Source: Pseudomonadota bacterium
GTDB lineage: Bacteria; Pseudomonadota; Gammaproteobacteria; Steroidobacterales; Steroidobacteraceae
Reading direction: 5' to 3'
Assembly (NCBI GenBank): GCA_021805865.1
Contig: JAJZDX010000010.1
Coordinates: forward strand, 78,799 to 142,798
DNA length: 64,000 nt
A program made the position numbers and the translations under genes. The notes under the pieces are model-generated. The model ran no database searches. It was not told the origin of the DNA and saw only the letters and a list, made by a program, of their open reading frames with translations. This document shows positions 17,184-25,150 of this stretch, in pieces (position 1 is the stretch's first letter; each line of letters opens with the position of its first letter).

Positions 17184-19121
17184 GTGAACTCCAAGTCCAT
17201 CTGCTCGATGCTGGCGATCGCCTCGCTCGGGTTGTGTGCTGCCGTGAGCACCGCGGGAATCATCCCCGAGCCAAACGCCAACGCGGTGCCCTACGCCACC
17301 CGCAGCAACCCCGAGACACTGGTGGTCGACGCGAGCACCGCCGGGCGGGGGTTTGCGACCTCGACCATGCAGATTCCGGTCCGGCCGGGACCGTTCACGT
17401 TCGTGTATCCGCAGTGGATCCCCGGCTATCACTCGCCGTCCGGCCCGCTGGCGGACATCTCGCAGCTGAAGGTGAGCGCCAACGGCCGGCCGCTCCCCTG
17501 GCATCGCGACAAAGTGGACATGTACGCCTTCCACGTCGAAGTGCCCCAGGGCGTCGACTCGATCAAGGTGCAGTTCACCGTGCTGTTGAATGGTGGCCAA
17601 AGCGTCGGCGGGAACGTCATGTCGACGCCCAGCGTCGCGGTGATCAGCTGGACGCGGATGTTCTTCTACCAGAACGACATCAACTATCACCATTACTACA
17701 TCAAGCCGAGCATCATCCTGCCGAAGGGCTGGGGCTACGGCACGGCGCTCACCACGGTGAGCCGCGTGGGCCAGCGCGTCGACTTCGCCGAGGAGCCGCT
17801 CACCTATGTGGGCGACTCGCCGCTCGACATGGGCCGCTACTACAAGAAGGTGCTGCTGTGGCAGCACGGCGACGCCCACATGTGGCTCGACATGTTCGCC
17901 GATGCGCCGCAGGATCTCGATGTTCCGGCCAAGCTCCTCGATGCGTACAAGAACGTGGCGCCCGAGGCGCTGGCGCTGTACGGCTCGCGCCACTGGTATG
18001 ACTACCACGCGCTGCTCACACTTTCGAACCAGATCACGGTCGAGGGCGTCGAGCACCACCAGTCGAGCGACAACCGCGCGCCGGCCAACTTCATGACCAG
18101 CGCCAATGCGCAGCTCGCCTTCGGCGACCTGATCACCCACGAGTTCTCGCATTCCTGGAACGGCAAGTACCGCCGGCCGTGGGATCTGACCACGGACAAC
18201 TACCAGATCCCCCAGCGCACCGACCTGCTCTGGGTGTACGAGGGCATGAACCAGTACCTGGGCGACCTGCTCTCGTTCCGCTGCGGCATCCGCAAGCCGA
18301 GCGAGTACCCGCAGTACCTCGCGATGCTCTACAGCCAGATGGCGACCGAGCCGGGCCGCGATACCACTCCGCTGATCGACCTCACCACCGGCGCGCCGTA
18401 TTACTACATGACGGCGAACGGGCAATATCCCTCGATCCGCCGCACCGCCGGGGACTTCTACACCGAGGGCGAGCTGCTGTGGCTCGATGTCGACACCATC
18501 ATCCGCGCCAAGACGCACGACAGGAAGTCGCTCGATACCTTCCTGCACCTGTACTCGCAGCCGAAGTTCACCGGGCCGATCACCAAGACGTACACGCGCG
18601 CGGACATCGAGCATCTGCTGAGCGAGGTGGTGCCGTACGACTGGCACGCGTTCTTCCAGCGCCACGTGTACGAGATCGCCAAGCTCCCGCCGACGGGCGA
18701 AATCAAGCGCTCCGGCTGGCGCCTGGTGTACAACTCCAAGCCCAACCCGTTCGTCGTTGCGGACGAGCAGATGTTCCACGTGAACTCCCAATGGCTGACC
18801 TACGGCTTCGACATCGGCCGGGGCGGCAAGCTGACCGACGTGCGCGAGTGGTCGCCGGCGTGGAAGGCGGCGATGGCGCCGGGGATGAAGATCGAGTCGG
18901 TCGACGGCCAGCGCTACACGCCGGCCGTGCTGAAGTACGTGATGGTGCAGGCCGAGCACACCCGCGAGCCCACCACCTTCATCGTCTCGAAGGACGGCTG
19001 GTTCCACACGATCGAGGTGAGCTACTTCGGCGGTCCGCGCTATCCGCACCTGGTGCGCATCCCCGGCACCGTGAATCTGCTCGCGAAGATCATGGCGCCG
19101 CACGCGGGGCGTCAGCCATAG
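17184..19121 (+). CDS. M61-family metallopeptidase, tandem copy 2
   Basis: The 645-residue protein starts at a GTG (17184) preceded by AGAGGA. This gives a signal peptide NSKSICSMLAIASLGLC... unrelated in sequence to that of copy 1. The mature part has the zinc motif HEFSH at residues 319-323 and the third ligand Glu at 353, with the same PDZ-like C-terminal region. The two mature proteins are identical apart from the last few residues. Different leaders suggest different expression levels of the same enzyme. It ends 51 bp before the converging NDH-2 gene. Confidence 0.88.
   Translation: MNSKSICSMLAIASLGLCAAVSTAGIIPEPNANAVPYATRSNPETLVVDASTAGRGFATSTMQIPVRPGPFTFVYPQWIPGYHSPSGPLADISQLKVSANGRPLPWHRDKVDMYAFHVEVPQGVDSIKVQFTVLLNGGQSVGGNVMSTPSVAVISWTRMFFYQNDINYHHYYIKPSIILPKGWGYGTALTTVSRVGQRVDFAEEPLTYVGDSPLDMGRYYKKVLLWQHGDAHMWLDMFADAPQDLDVPAKLLDAYKNVAPEALALYGSRHWYDYHALLTLSNQITVEGVEHHQSSDNRAPANFMTSANAQLAFGDLITHEFSHSWNGKYRRPWDLTTDNYQIPQRTDLLWVYEGMNQYLGDLLSFRCGIRKPSEYPQYLAMLYSQMATEPGRDTTPLIDLTTGAPYYYMTANGQYPSIRRTAGDFYTEGELLWLDVDTIIRAKTHDRKSLDTFLHLYSQPKFTGPITKTYTRADIEHLLSEVVPYDWHAFFQRHVYEIAKLPPTGEIKRSGWRLVYNSKPNPFVVADEQMFHVNSQWLTYGFDIGRGGKLTDVREWSPAWKAAMAPGMKIESVDGQRYTPAVLKYVMVQAEHTREPTTFIVSKDGWFHTIEVSYFGGPRYPHLVRIPGTVNLLAKIMAPHAGRQP
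17286..19105 (+). repeat. 1820-bp direct repeat, copy 2 (core of M61 gene)
   Basis: Apparently identical to 15248-17067 where compared. The match ends within the codon after ...AAPHA, where the two C-terminal tails diverge. The edges lie inside coding sequence, which argues for gene conversion rather than a simple fresh duplication. Confidence 0.9.
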
Positions 19122-19172
19122 CCTGATGGGCTGCCGACTGCGGGGCGAAGGGCCGCACCGGGGGCCTGGTGC

Positions 19173-20477
19173 TCAGCATCCGGCCCGGCGCTGCCGTTCC
19201 TCCAGGCGCTCCTTCGCAGGGCCGGGCAGGGCGCGCTGCGAGGGGAAGATGATGCGCGCCCCGCGCCGGTAGCTCCAATAGGCCTCCGCCCAGTCGATGA
19301 GCACGACGAGCCGGTTGCGGAATCCAATCAGGAAGTACACGTGGGCCGTGAGCCAGACCCACCAGGCAAGGAGGCCCGAGAGCCGGACACGGCCGAAGTC
19401 CGCCACCGCCGCCATCCGTCCGATGGTGGCGAGGGAGCCGTCGTGCCGGTAACGGAACGGCCCGATCGGGCGGCCCGCGAGCGCCGCGCGGATCGCCCGG
19501 GCGCAGTAGCGTCCCATCTGCTTCGCGGCCGGAGCGATCGCCGGGATCGCTCCGCTTTCCTCGGGCAGGCAGGCCAGGTCCCCGGCGACGAACACCTCGG
19601 GGTGGCCGAGGACCGAAAGACTCGTATTGACGCGTACCCGGCCGGCGCGGTCGGTGCCCACGCCGAGCGCTTTCCCGACCGGTGAGGCGGCAACGCCGGC
19701 GGCCCACAGCACCGTCCGCGCCGCGATCGACTCCTGCCCGATTCGTGCGCCGCGATCATCGAGATGCGTGACGGGCAGGCCCGTGCGCACGATGACCCCG
19801 AGCCGCTCGAGCTGGTGACGCGCTTTGATCGAGAGCGAGTCCGGGAATGCCGGCAGGACCCGGGGGCCCGCCTCCACCAGCAGGACTTTCGCCGTGGCCG
19901 GATCGATCCGGCGGAACTCGCGCTTCAGCGTGTGGTGGGCGATCTCGGCCAGCGTGCCGGCCAGCTCGACGCCCGTGGCGCCCGCCCCGACGATCAGGAA
20001 GGTGAGCCACGCTTCCCGCTCCTCGGCATCCTCGGCGGCCTCGGCGCGCTCGAAGGCGGTGAGGATGCGCGTCCGGATGGCGAGCGCATCCTCGAGCGTC
20101 TTCAGTCCCGGCGCGTCTTGAGCCCACTCATCGTGACCGAAGTAGGCATGGGTGCTGCCGGTGGCCACGATCAGGTAGTCGTAGGGATGGGAAACGCCGT
20201 CGACCTCAACCTCGCGCGCCTGCAAGTCGACCGAGCGGGCCTCGCCGAGCAGAACCGTGACGTTCGGCTGGTCGCGCAGGATGTGCCGCAGAGGCGCCGC
20301 GATCGAGGGCGATGCCAGTCCGGCGGTGGCGACCTGATAGAGCAGCGGCTGGAAGGTGTGGTGGTTGTAGCGGTCGATGAGCACGATGTCGACCTCGGCG
20401 CCATTCAGGCCGCGAACCGCCGACAGGCCGGCAAAGCCGCCACCGATGACGAGAACCTTGGGTCGCGAGGAGGTCAT
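19173..20477 (-). CDS. ndh: Type II NADH:quinone oxidoreductase (NDH-2)
   Basis: The 434-residue flavoprotein has two dinucleotide-binding motifs, VLVIGGGFAGLSAV at the N-terminus (FAD) and FLIVGAGATGVELAG near residue 170 (NADH). It also has the VFVAGDLA segment and the AAKQMGRY quinone-side motif, and a C-terminal amphipathic/hydrophobic region (LLAWWVWLTAHVYFLIGF) that anchors NDH-2 to the membrane. It transfers electrons from NADH to quinone without proton pumping. The ATG at 20477 is used. Its leader contains one copy of a 26-bp repeat also found upstream of the YajR-like gene. Confidence 0.93.
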   Translation of the reverse strand: MTSSRPKVLVIGGGFAGLSAVRGLNGAEVDIVLIDRYNHHTFQPLLYQVATAGLASPSIAAPLRHILRDQPNVTVLLGEARSVDLQAREVEVDGVSHPYDYLIVATGSTHAYFGHDEWAQDAPGLKTLEDALAIRTRILTAFERAEAAEDAEEREAWLTFLIVGAGATGVELAGTLAEIAHHTLKREFRRIDPATAKVLLVEAGPRVLPAFPDSLSIKARHQLERLGVIVRTGLPVTHLDDRGARIGQESIAARTVLWAAGVAASPVGKALGVGTDRAGRVRVNTSLSVLGHPEVFVAGDLACLPEESGAIPAIAPAAKQMGRYCARAIRAALAGRPIGPFRYRHDGSLATIGRMAAVADFGRVRLSGLLAWWVWLTAHVYFLIGFRNRLVVLIDWAEAYWSYRRGARIIFPSQRALPGPAKERLEERQRRAGC

Positions 20478-20492
20478 GTGTCGATGCCCGCA

Positions 20493-20518
20493 CGCCCGTA
20501 GAGCTTGATGCGGCCACA
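20493..20518 (-). repeat. 26-bp inverted repeat, left copy
   Basis: Read on the minus strand it begins TGTGGCCGCATCAAGC, starts 16 bp before the NDH-2 ATG and matches 21101-21126 exactly over 26 bp. The following bases are also similar. The two copies enclose the DUF190 gene in inverted orientation, and each points toward the gene outside it. Confidence 0.85.
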
Positions 20519-20636
20519 ATGAGCAGTCCGTGGCCGCTTTGTCAATCAGATATGGCAGATCCTCGCCGGCGGGCTTCGAAGTGTCTCACGCCAGCAGCAA
20601 TGTCGGGGTTGCGGCGCCCCCCGCGCAGAGGATCGT

Positions 20637-20990
20637 TCAGGGATTCTCCGCCACCACAGGGGGGTCTGCGGCATCCGGGTTCACCACCGCGAAGTGTGCC
20701 GGCGTGTAGGCGTAGAACAGGCGCACCTTCTCACGGTGCAGCAGCTCGAGCAGCTTCTGCGCCTCCTCCTGAGTCACGAGAAACTCCACCTCAACGGTGA
20801 GTGTGCCGGCGAGCTCGAAAAAGCGCGCCTCGTGCAGCATGTGATGGCGGCCGAAGCCGGCCATGGCCTTGAAGGCCGAGCCGCCGCGGATGCCGAGGTG
20901 ATTGCCCTGCTCGAGCAGCCACTCCCACACGAGCCTGCCGTGATGGCGATGGCTCTCGTGCACGTAGAAGCGGAAGAATGAGCCCTGCAT
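20637..20990 (-). CDS. DUF190 (PII-like fold) protein
   Basis: The 117-residue protein shows the DUF190 pattern: an N-terminal strand QGSFFRFYVHESHRHHG, then WEWLLEQGNHLGIRGGSAFKAMAGFGRHH, then ELAGTLTVEVEFLVTQEEAQKLLELL. DUF190 proteins adopt a PII-like ferredoxin fold and often accompany the fluoride channel CrcB, which is not seen here. I chose the ATG at 20990 because GGAG lies seven bases upstream; an ATG at 21002 is the alternative. It sits alone on the minus strand between the 26-bp inverted repeats. Role unknown. Confidence 0.8.
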   Translation of the reverse strand: MQGSFFRFYVHESHRHHGRLVWEWLLEQGNHLGIRGGSAFKAMAGFGRHHMLHEARFFELAGTLTVEVEFLVTQEEAQKLLELLHREKVRLFYAYTPAHFAVVNPDAADPPVVAENP

Positions 20991-21100
20991 GAGCGACTCC
21001 ATTGCCGGAGAGTTTTTGCCTTCCGGCAGTCTATGCGGGCCCCGGCACTCGTTCAATCGACATTCGGCGCGCATCGCCGGGGCGGGCTCGCGATGTCGAA

Positions 21101-21126
21101 TGTGGCCGCATCAAGCTCTACGGGCG
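21101..21126 (+). repeat. 26-bp inverted repeat, right copy
   Basis: Exact reverse complement of 20493-20518, located 105 bp upstream of the YajR-like start and oriented toward it. No target duplication is evident next to either copy, and no recombinase gene is nearby. Confidence 0.85.
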
Positions 21127-21231
21127 GGCGGCGGTTGGCTCACCGGTGCCGGATACCCGGCTGGCGCATGCCGGCCGATCGAAGTAAGCTCGAAAATCCG
21201 CTGTTCCCGAGCCGGATACCCTCAAACCCTG

Positions 21232-22593
21232 ATGGAAAAGAAAGAGCTGCGCGCCGCCGCCTCGCTCGCCTCCGTGTTCTCGGTGCGCTTGCTGGGACTG
21301 TTCATGATCTACCCGGTGTTCGCGACCTTGGCGCGGCATTTGCCCGGGGCGAGCCCCTACACCATCGGGCTTGCACTCGGCATCTACGGCCTGACGCAGG
21401 GCCTGCTGCAGATGCCTTTCGGGCTGCTCTCGGACCGTCTCGGGCGCAAGGGAATGATCGTCCTCGGCCTGGTGCTGTTCGGCCTCGGCAGCGCCGTGGC
21501 GGCCAGCGCCCACACCATCGAGGGGGTGATCTGGGGTCGGGCGCTTCAGGGCTCGGGCGCCGTGGGCTCGGTGATACTGGCGACGGTGGCGGATCTGACC
21601 GCCGAGGACAACCGCACCAAGGCCATGGCCATGGTCGGCATGACGGTCGGCCTGTCCTTCCTGGTGGCCATCATCGCCGGGCCGGTGGTCGGAGGATGGG
21701 TCGGCATGAGCGGCATCTTCTGGCTGATGATGGGGTTGGCCGGGGTCGGCATCGTGATCACGCTGTTCATCGTGCCCCCGCCGCCGCGTCTCGGCGTGCA
21801 TCGCGATGCGGAGGCGGTGCCGGCAATGATCGGCTCGACTCTGAGGGACCGGGAGCTGTTGCGGCTCGACTTCGGTATTTTCGCCCTGCACGCCATGCTC
21901 ACGGCGAGCTTTCTGGTGGTGCCGGCGCTGTTTGCCGCCACGCTTGGGATAAAGGCCCGCTCCGACTGGGTCGTGTACCTGCCGGTGCTGTTGGTGTCGG
22001 TGGCGGTCATGGTGCCGGCGATCATCGTGGGGGAGCGCTTCCGGTGCATGAAGACGGTGCTCGTGGCGGCGGTGGCGGCGCTCGCGGCGAGTCAGTTCAT
22101 GCTGGCCGCGGACGGAGGGGCCCAATGGGTCCTGCTCTCGGGGTTGACGCTGTTCTTCGCGGCGTTCAACGTGATGGAGGCGAGCCTGCCCTCGCTCATC
22201 ACCAAGATCGCCCCGGCGACCTCCAAGGGCACGGCCACCGGCGTGTATTCGAGCGCGCAGTTCCTCGGCATCTTCGTCGGCGGCGTGGTGGGCGGCTGGG
22301 TACACCAGACCCTCGGCGCCGCCGCCGTCTTCGAGGCCGCCGGCGGGCTCGCGCTGCTGTGGCTGCTGGTCGCGGCCACCATGCGCCGCCCGAGCTATCT
22401 CACCACGCGGCTCGTGCGCATCGGCTCGGGCGCGGACGCCAGCCGGCTCTCGGCGCGGCTGCTGCAGGTGCCCGGCGTGTCCGAGGCCGTCGTCGTTCCG
22501 GAGGAGGGTGTCGCCTATCTCAAGGTGGACTCGACGCGCTTCGACAAGCAGCAGGCCGAGACGGTGGCCGGCGCCGCCGCCGTGCCGGTGTGA
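21232..22593 (+). CDS. MFS transporter, YajR-like with C-terminal YAM domain
   Basis: The 453-residue protein matches the 454-residue length of E. coli YajR. It has twelve predicted helices, the MFS motif A as DRLGRKG, and a soluble C-terminal domain after RRPSYLTTRLVRIG. That domain (about residues 385-453) contains LLQVPGVSEAVVVPEEGVAYLKVD, the ferredoxin-like YAM fold. YajR is a proton-driven drug-efflux-type carrier of uncertain substrate. The ATG at 21232 is the first that gives a normal MFS N-terminus. The open frame upstream continues through the DUF190 leader and is ignored. Confidence 0.9.
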   Translation: MEKKELRAAASLASVFSVRLLGLFMIYPVFATLARHLPGASPYTIGLALGIYGLTQGLLQMPFGLLSDRLGRKGMIVLGLVLFGLGSAVAASAHTIEGVIWGRALQGSGAVGSVILATVADLTAEDNRTKAMAMVGMTVGLSFLVAIIAGPVVGGWVGMSGIFWLMMGLAGVGIVITLFIVPPPPRLGVHRDAEAVPAMIGSTLRDRELLRLDFGIFALHAMLTASFLVVPALFAATLGIKARSDWVVYLPVLLVSVAVMVPAIIVGERFRCMKTVLVAAVAALAASQFMLAADGGAQWVLLSGLTLFFAAFNVMEASLPSLITKIAPATSKGTATGVYSSAQFLGIFVGGVVGGWVHQTLGAAAVFEAAGGLALLWLLVAATMRRPSYLTTRLVRIGSGADASRLSARLLQVPGVSEAVVVPEEGVAYLKVDSTRFDKQQAETVAGAAAVPV

Positions 22594-22634
22594 GACGCAT
22601 TCGGGGTGACTTGACCTCGGCTCGCGCACCGGCG

Positions 22635-22654
22635 CCGGCCCGATTGCGGGCCGG
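22635..22654. terminator. Intergenic hairpin after the YajR-like gene
   Basis: CCGGCCCG (22635-22642) pairs with CGGGCCGG (22647-22654) across an ATTG loop, 42 bp after the stop codon. No T-run follows, so terminator function is uncertain. Confidence 0.4.
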
Positions 22655-22720
22655 TATCGCGGAGCGGTAGGCTGCACGAGGATCGTCCGTCACGCGGGCG
22701 GCGAAAAAAGGGGGAAGGCG

Positions 22721-23296
22721 ATGAGATACCGTGTCTGGTGCGCCATTGCGATCCTGGTGCTGGCGGGGACCGGTGCCGCCCGGGCGGGTGAGTGCGATGG
22801 CGTGTCCTTCCCCGATCACATCAGCGTGCAGGGGCAGGGCCTCACGCTGAACGGCCTGGGGCTGCGCAGGGCCACCTGGTTCGGGATCAAGGTGTACGTC
22901 GGGGCGCTTTATCTGAAGCATCCCTCCAGGGATGCCGCAGCCATCCTGAGCGCCGATGAGCCCAGCGAGATCGTGCTGCATTTCCTCTGGAGCGTCAGCA
23001 CCGCGGAGCTGCGAGGTGCCTGGCGCGACGGATTTGCCAACAGCGCCCCGGGGGAGCGCGCGCAGTTGCGGGGCCGTATCGAGCAGCTCAATGGCTGGAT
23101 GAAGGGCGTGAAGTCCGGCGAGCGCATGGTCTTCGTGCGCATCCCGGGACAGGGTATCCGATACTTTCTCGACGGAACGCTCAAGGGCACGATCAAGGGG
23201 CGGGACTTCGCGCAGGCCTTCCTTGGGATCTGGCTGGGTCCGAAGCCCCCGGGCCGGCGGCTGAAAGCCGGATTGCTCGGGGGGAAATGCGAGTAG
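22721..23296 (+). CDS. Chalcone-isomerase-like periplasmic protein
   Basis: The 191-residue protein has a cleavable signal peptide (RYRVWCAIAILVLAGTGAARA). A chalcone-isomerase-like fold follows: LNGLGLRRATWFGIKVYVGALYLKHPS near the start, LHFLWSVSTAELRGAWRDGF in the middle, and DGTLKGTIKGRDFAQAFLGIWLG near the end. Bacterial members are not thought to act on flavonoids; the family fold binds fatty acids in plant relatives. Periplasmic location is inferred from the signal. It stands alone between the YajR-like gene and convergent queD. Confidence 0.85.
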   Translation: MRYRVWCAIAILVLAGTGAARAGECDGVSFPDHISVQGQGLTLNGLGLRRATWFGIKVYVGALYLKHPSRDAAAILSADEPSEIVLHFLWSVSTAELRGAWRDGFANSAPGERAQLRGRIEQLNGWMKGVKSGERMVFVRIPGQGIRYFLDGTLKGTIKGRDFAQAFLGIWLGPKPPGRRLKAGLLGGKCE

Positions 23297-23330
23297 CGCC
23301 CGCGCGAGCGCCGCCGGGCCCGACAGGCTC

Positions 23331-23684
23331 CTAGCCCCGGTACTCACAGCCGCTCGAGCAGGTCTCCCGGATGGTGATGCGGCTCAGTGCCGGGAGCCGG
23401 GGCTTGAGCCGCTCCCAGACCCATTGCGCCAGGTGCTCGCTGGTCGGGTTCTCGAGCCCCGGGACCTCGTTGAGGTAGCGGTGGTCGAGCGCCTCGTGCA
23501 GGGGGGCGAAGGCCGTCTTCAGCGCCGAGAAATCGCACACCCAGCCCAGGACCGGATCGACCGGACCCTCGACGTGAACGCCGATGCGGAAGGAGTGCCC
23601 GTGCAGGCGGGCGCACTTGTGGCCGGGCGGGACGCCCGGCAGGCGATGGGCCGCCTCGATGCGGAATTCCTTGAAGATCTCCAT
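23331..23684 (-). CDS. queD: 6-carboxytetrahydropterin synthase QueD
   Basis: The 117-residue protein is the length of bacterial QueD. It has zinc-binding histidines H13, H28 and H30 in EAAHRLPG and CARLHGHSF, the catalytic cysteine C24, and a glutamate/serine segment NPTSEHLAQWVWERL. It converts dihydroneopterin triphosphate to 6-carboxytetrahydropterin in queuosine/preQ0 synthesis. ATG at 23684 is preferred over a GTG three codons upstream. The other que genes are not in this window. Confidence 0.92.
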   Translation of the reverse strand: MEIFKEFRIEAAHRLPGVPPGHKCARLHGHSFRIGVHVEGPVDPVLGWVCDFSALKTAFAPLHEALDHRYLNEVPGLENPTSEHLAQWVWERLKPRLPALSRITIRETCSSGCEYRG

Positions 23685-23866
23685 CCCCGGCACTGTACCG
23701 GATCACAGGATGGCGCACGAGTTGGCTCCGGGGGAAAGATTTGGCCCCAGGGAATCGCCCGCTTGGCGTAGCCTATTTGGGGGCGCATGGCGGACCTCGG
23801 TCACGCCTCGCGCCGGCGGCGTGCAAAAGGCGCGACTCTTGCACTCCGCTCGCCACCTTTGGCGGC

Positions 23867-23884
23867 GGGCACGTTGCCGTGCCC
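23867..23884. promoter_or_regulatory. Hairpin in the leader of the LytS-type kinase gene
   Basis: GGGCACG (23867-23873) and CGTGCCC (23878-23884) make a perfect 7-bp stem with a TTGC loop, 36 bp before the kinase ATG. It may be a terminator from upstream or a leader structure; nothing else identifies it. Confidence 0.3.
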
Positions 23885-23920
23885 AGGCTTCGTGCTTCAG
23901 GGTCGCGCCAGGGCGAAGTA

Positions 23921-25150
23921 ATGACTATGACCACCCGCTTCCGGCCAATGGTGCTGATCGCCACGGTATTCTGGATCTACGTGGCGCTCTCCGACGTGCT
24001 GTACGCGAACCGGATGCAGGCGAGCCTCACCGCCATGCATGTGGGGCATCTGTTCGCTCCGTGGCGGGCACGACTCCTGCAGCACCTGTTTCTTTACCCG
24101 GCGCTGCTCGCGTGCATGTGGGCCTCGCTCACCCTGGGCTGGCAGCCGATCCTGCGCCGCCTGCCGCTTCAGATCCTGCTCGGAGCGGGTTTTGCGGCGC
24201 TCGGGGAGCCGAGCCTGTGGCTCGGGCTATCGGCGCTGATCGGCTTCCATCAGGCGACGTACGCGTTTTTGAGCGGAGTTCGCCCCGGGACGCCGCTCTC
24301 CATCGTCCCGGTGCTGGAGGTCTGGGTGGCGAGCTCCACCAGCTTCCTGCTGACCTACGGCTTTGGACTGGCGCTGGTGACGGGGTTCGACGTCTATCAC
24401 CGGCTGCGTGATACACAGATTCGCTCCGCGGCCCTCGAGCGCGCGCTCTCGGCGGCGCACCTGGCGGCGCTGCGGATGCAGCTCTCGCCGCACTCGCTGT
24501 TCAACCTGCTCAATACCATCCATAGCCAGATCGACTGGGACCCCTCCGATGCGCGCAGCATGATCGTGCAGCTGGCGGACCTGCTTCGGCGCCTGCTGCA
24601 CGCCGGCGAGCGGGAGTTCTCCCGCCTCTCCGACGAGCTGCAGTTCGCGCGGCTGTATCTGACGCTGCAGCAGCGGCGTTTCTCCGATCGGCTCACGGTG
24701 CTCGTGCCGGAGCCCGAGGGACTGCCCGCGGCCTGGGTGCCGAGCCTCATCCTGCAGCCGCTCATCGAGAACGCCGTGGTCCATGGCCTCGCCCACCACC
24801 TGGGTGAGGTCGAGATCCGCGTGGAGGCGTGCGCTTCGCAGGAATGGCTGTGGCTGCGGGTCTCCAACACCCTGATGGCCGGGGAGCCGGGGCGCGGCGA
24901 TGGCATCGGCTTGAAAAACGTGCGCGAGCGGCTCTCGATCCAGTTCGGCGGGCGCGCCTCCTTCGAGGCGGCACCCAGCGCCGATGGCCGATGGCTCGCC
25001 GAGATCCGCCTGCCCCTTCTCGCCGATGTCGTTGAATCCGCGCGCCAGGAGGCAGGGCGGCCGCCGCGGGCGAACCGTGCTGTGGAGCGGCCTGAGCCGG
25101 GCGGGCGGGCGGGCAGCCTCGTGATGGTGGAGAAGCTCCGTGCGGGCTGA
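23921..25150 (+). CDS. LytS/YehU-type sensor histidine kinase
   Basis: The 409-residue protein has four to five N-terminal membrane helices (about residues 10-160), a short linker helix, and the His_kinase domain motif LSPHSLFNLLN with phosphoacceptor H191. A GHKL ATPase domain follows (PLIENAVVHGLAHH for the N-box, GDGIGLKNVRERL for the G-box). In this family the His usually sits in NPHFLFN; here F is replaced by S. The cognate LytTR response regulator normally lies next door but is absent. Instead the stop overlaps the GTG start of an MFS transporter by 11 bp, so the two are translationally coupled. Confidence 0.88.
   Translation: MTMTTRFRPMVLIATVFWIYVALSDVLYANRMQASLTAMHVGHLFAPWRARLLQHLFLYPALLACMWASLTLGWQPILRRLPLQILLGAGFAALGEPSLWLGLSALIGFHQATYAFLSGVRPGTPLSIVPVLEVWVASSTSFLLTYGFGLALVTGFDVYHRLRDTQIRSAALERALSAAHLAALRMQLSPHSLFNLLNTIHSQIDWDPSDARSMIVQLADLLRRLLHAGEREFSRLSDELQFARLYLTLQQRRFSDRLTVLVPEPEGLPAAWVPSLILQPLIENAVVHGLAHHLGEVEIRVEACASQEWLWLRVSNTLMAGEPGRGDGIGLKNVRERLSIQFGGRASFEAAPSADGRWLAEIRLPLLADVVESARQEAGRPPRANRAVERPEPGGRAGSLVMVEKLRAG

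Noticed and set aside
14975..19103. Long minus-strand frames opposite both M61 genes, nearly identical to each other.
   Set aside because: Their identity only reflects the duplicated plus-strand DNA; no domain or ribosome-binding evidence.
20493..21126. Insertion sequence bounded by the 26-bp repeats.
   Set aside because: No transposase and no target-site duplication are seen; kept only as a repeat with open interpretation.
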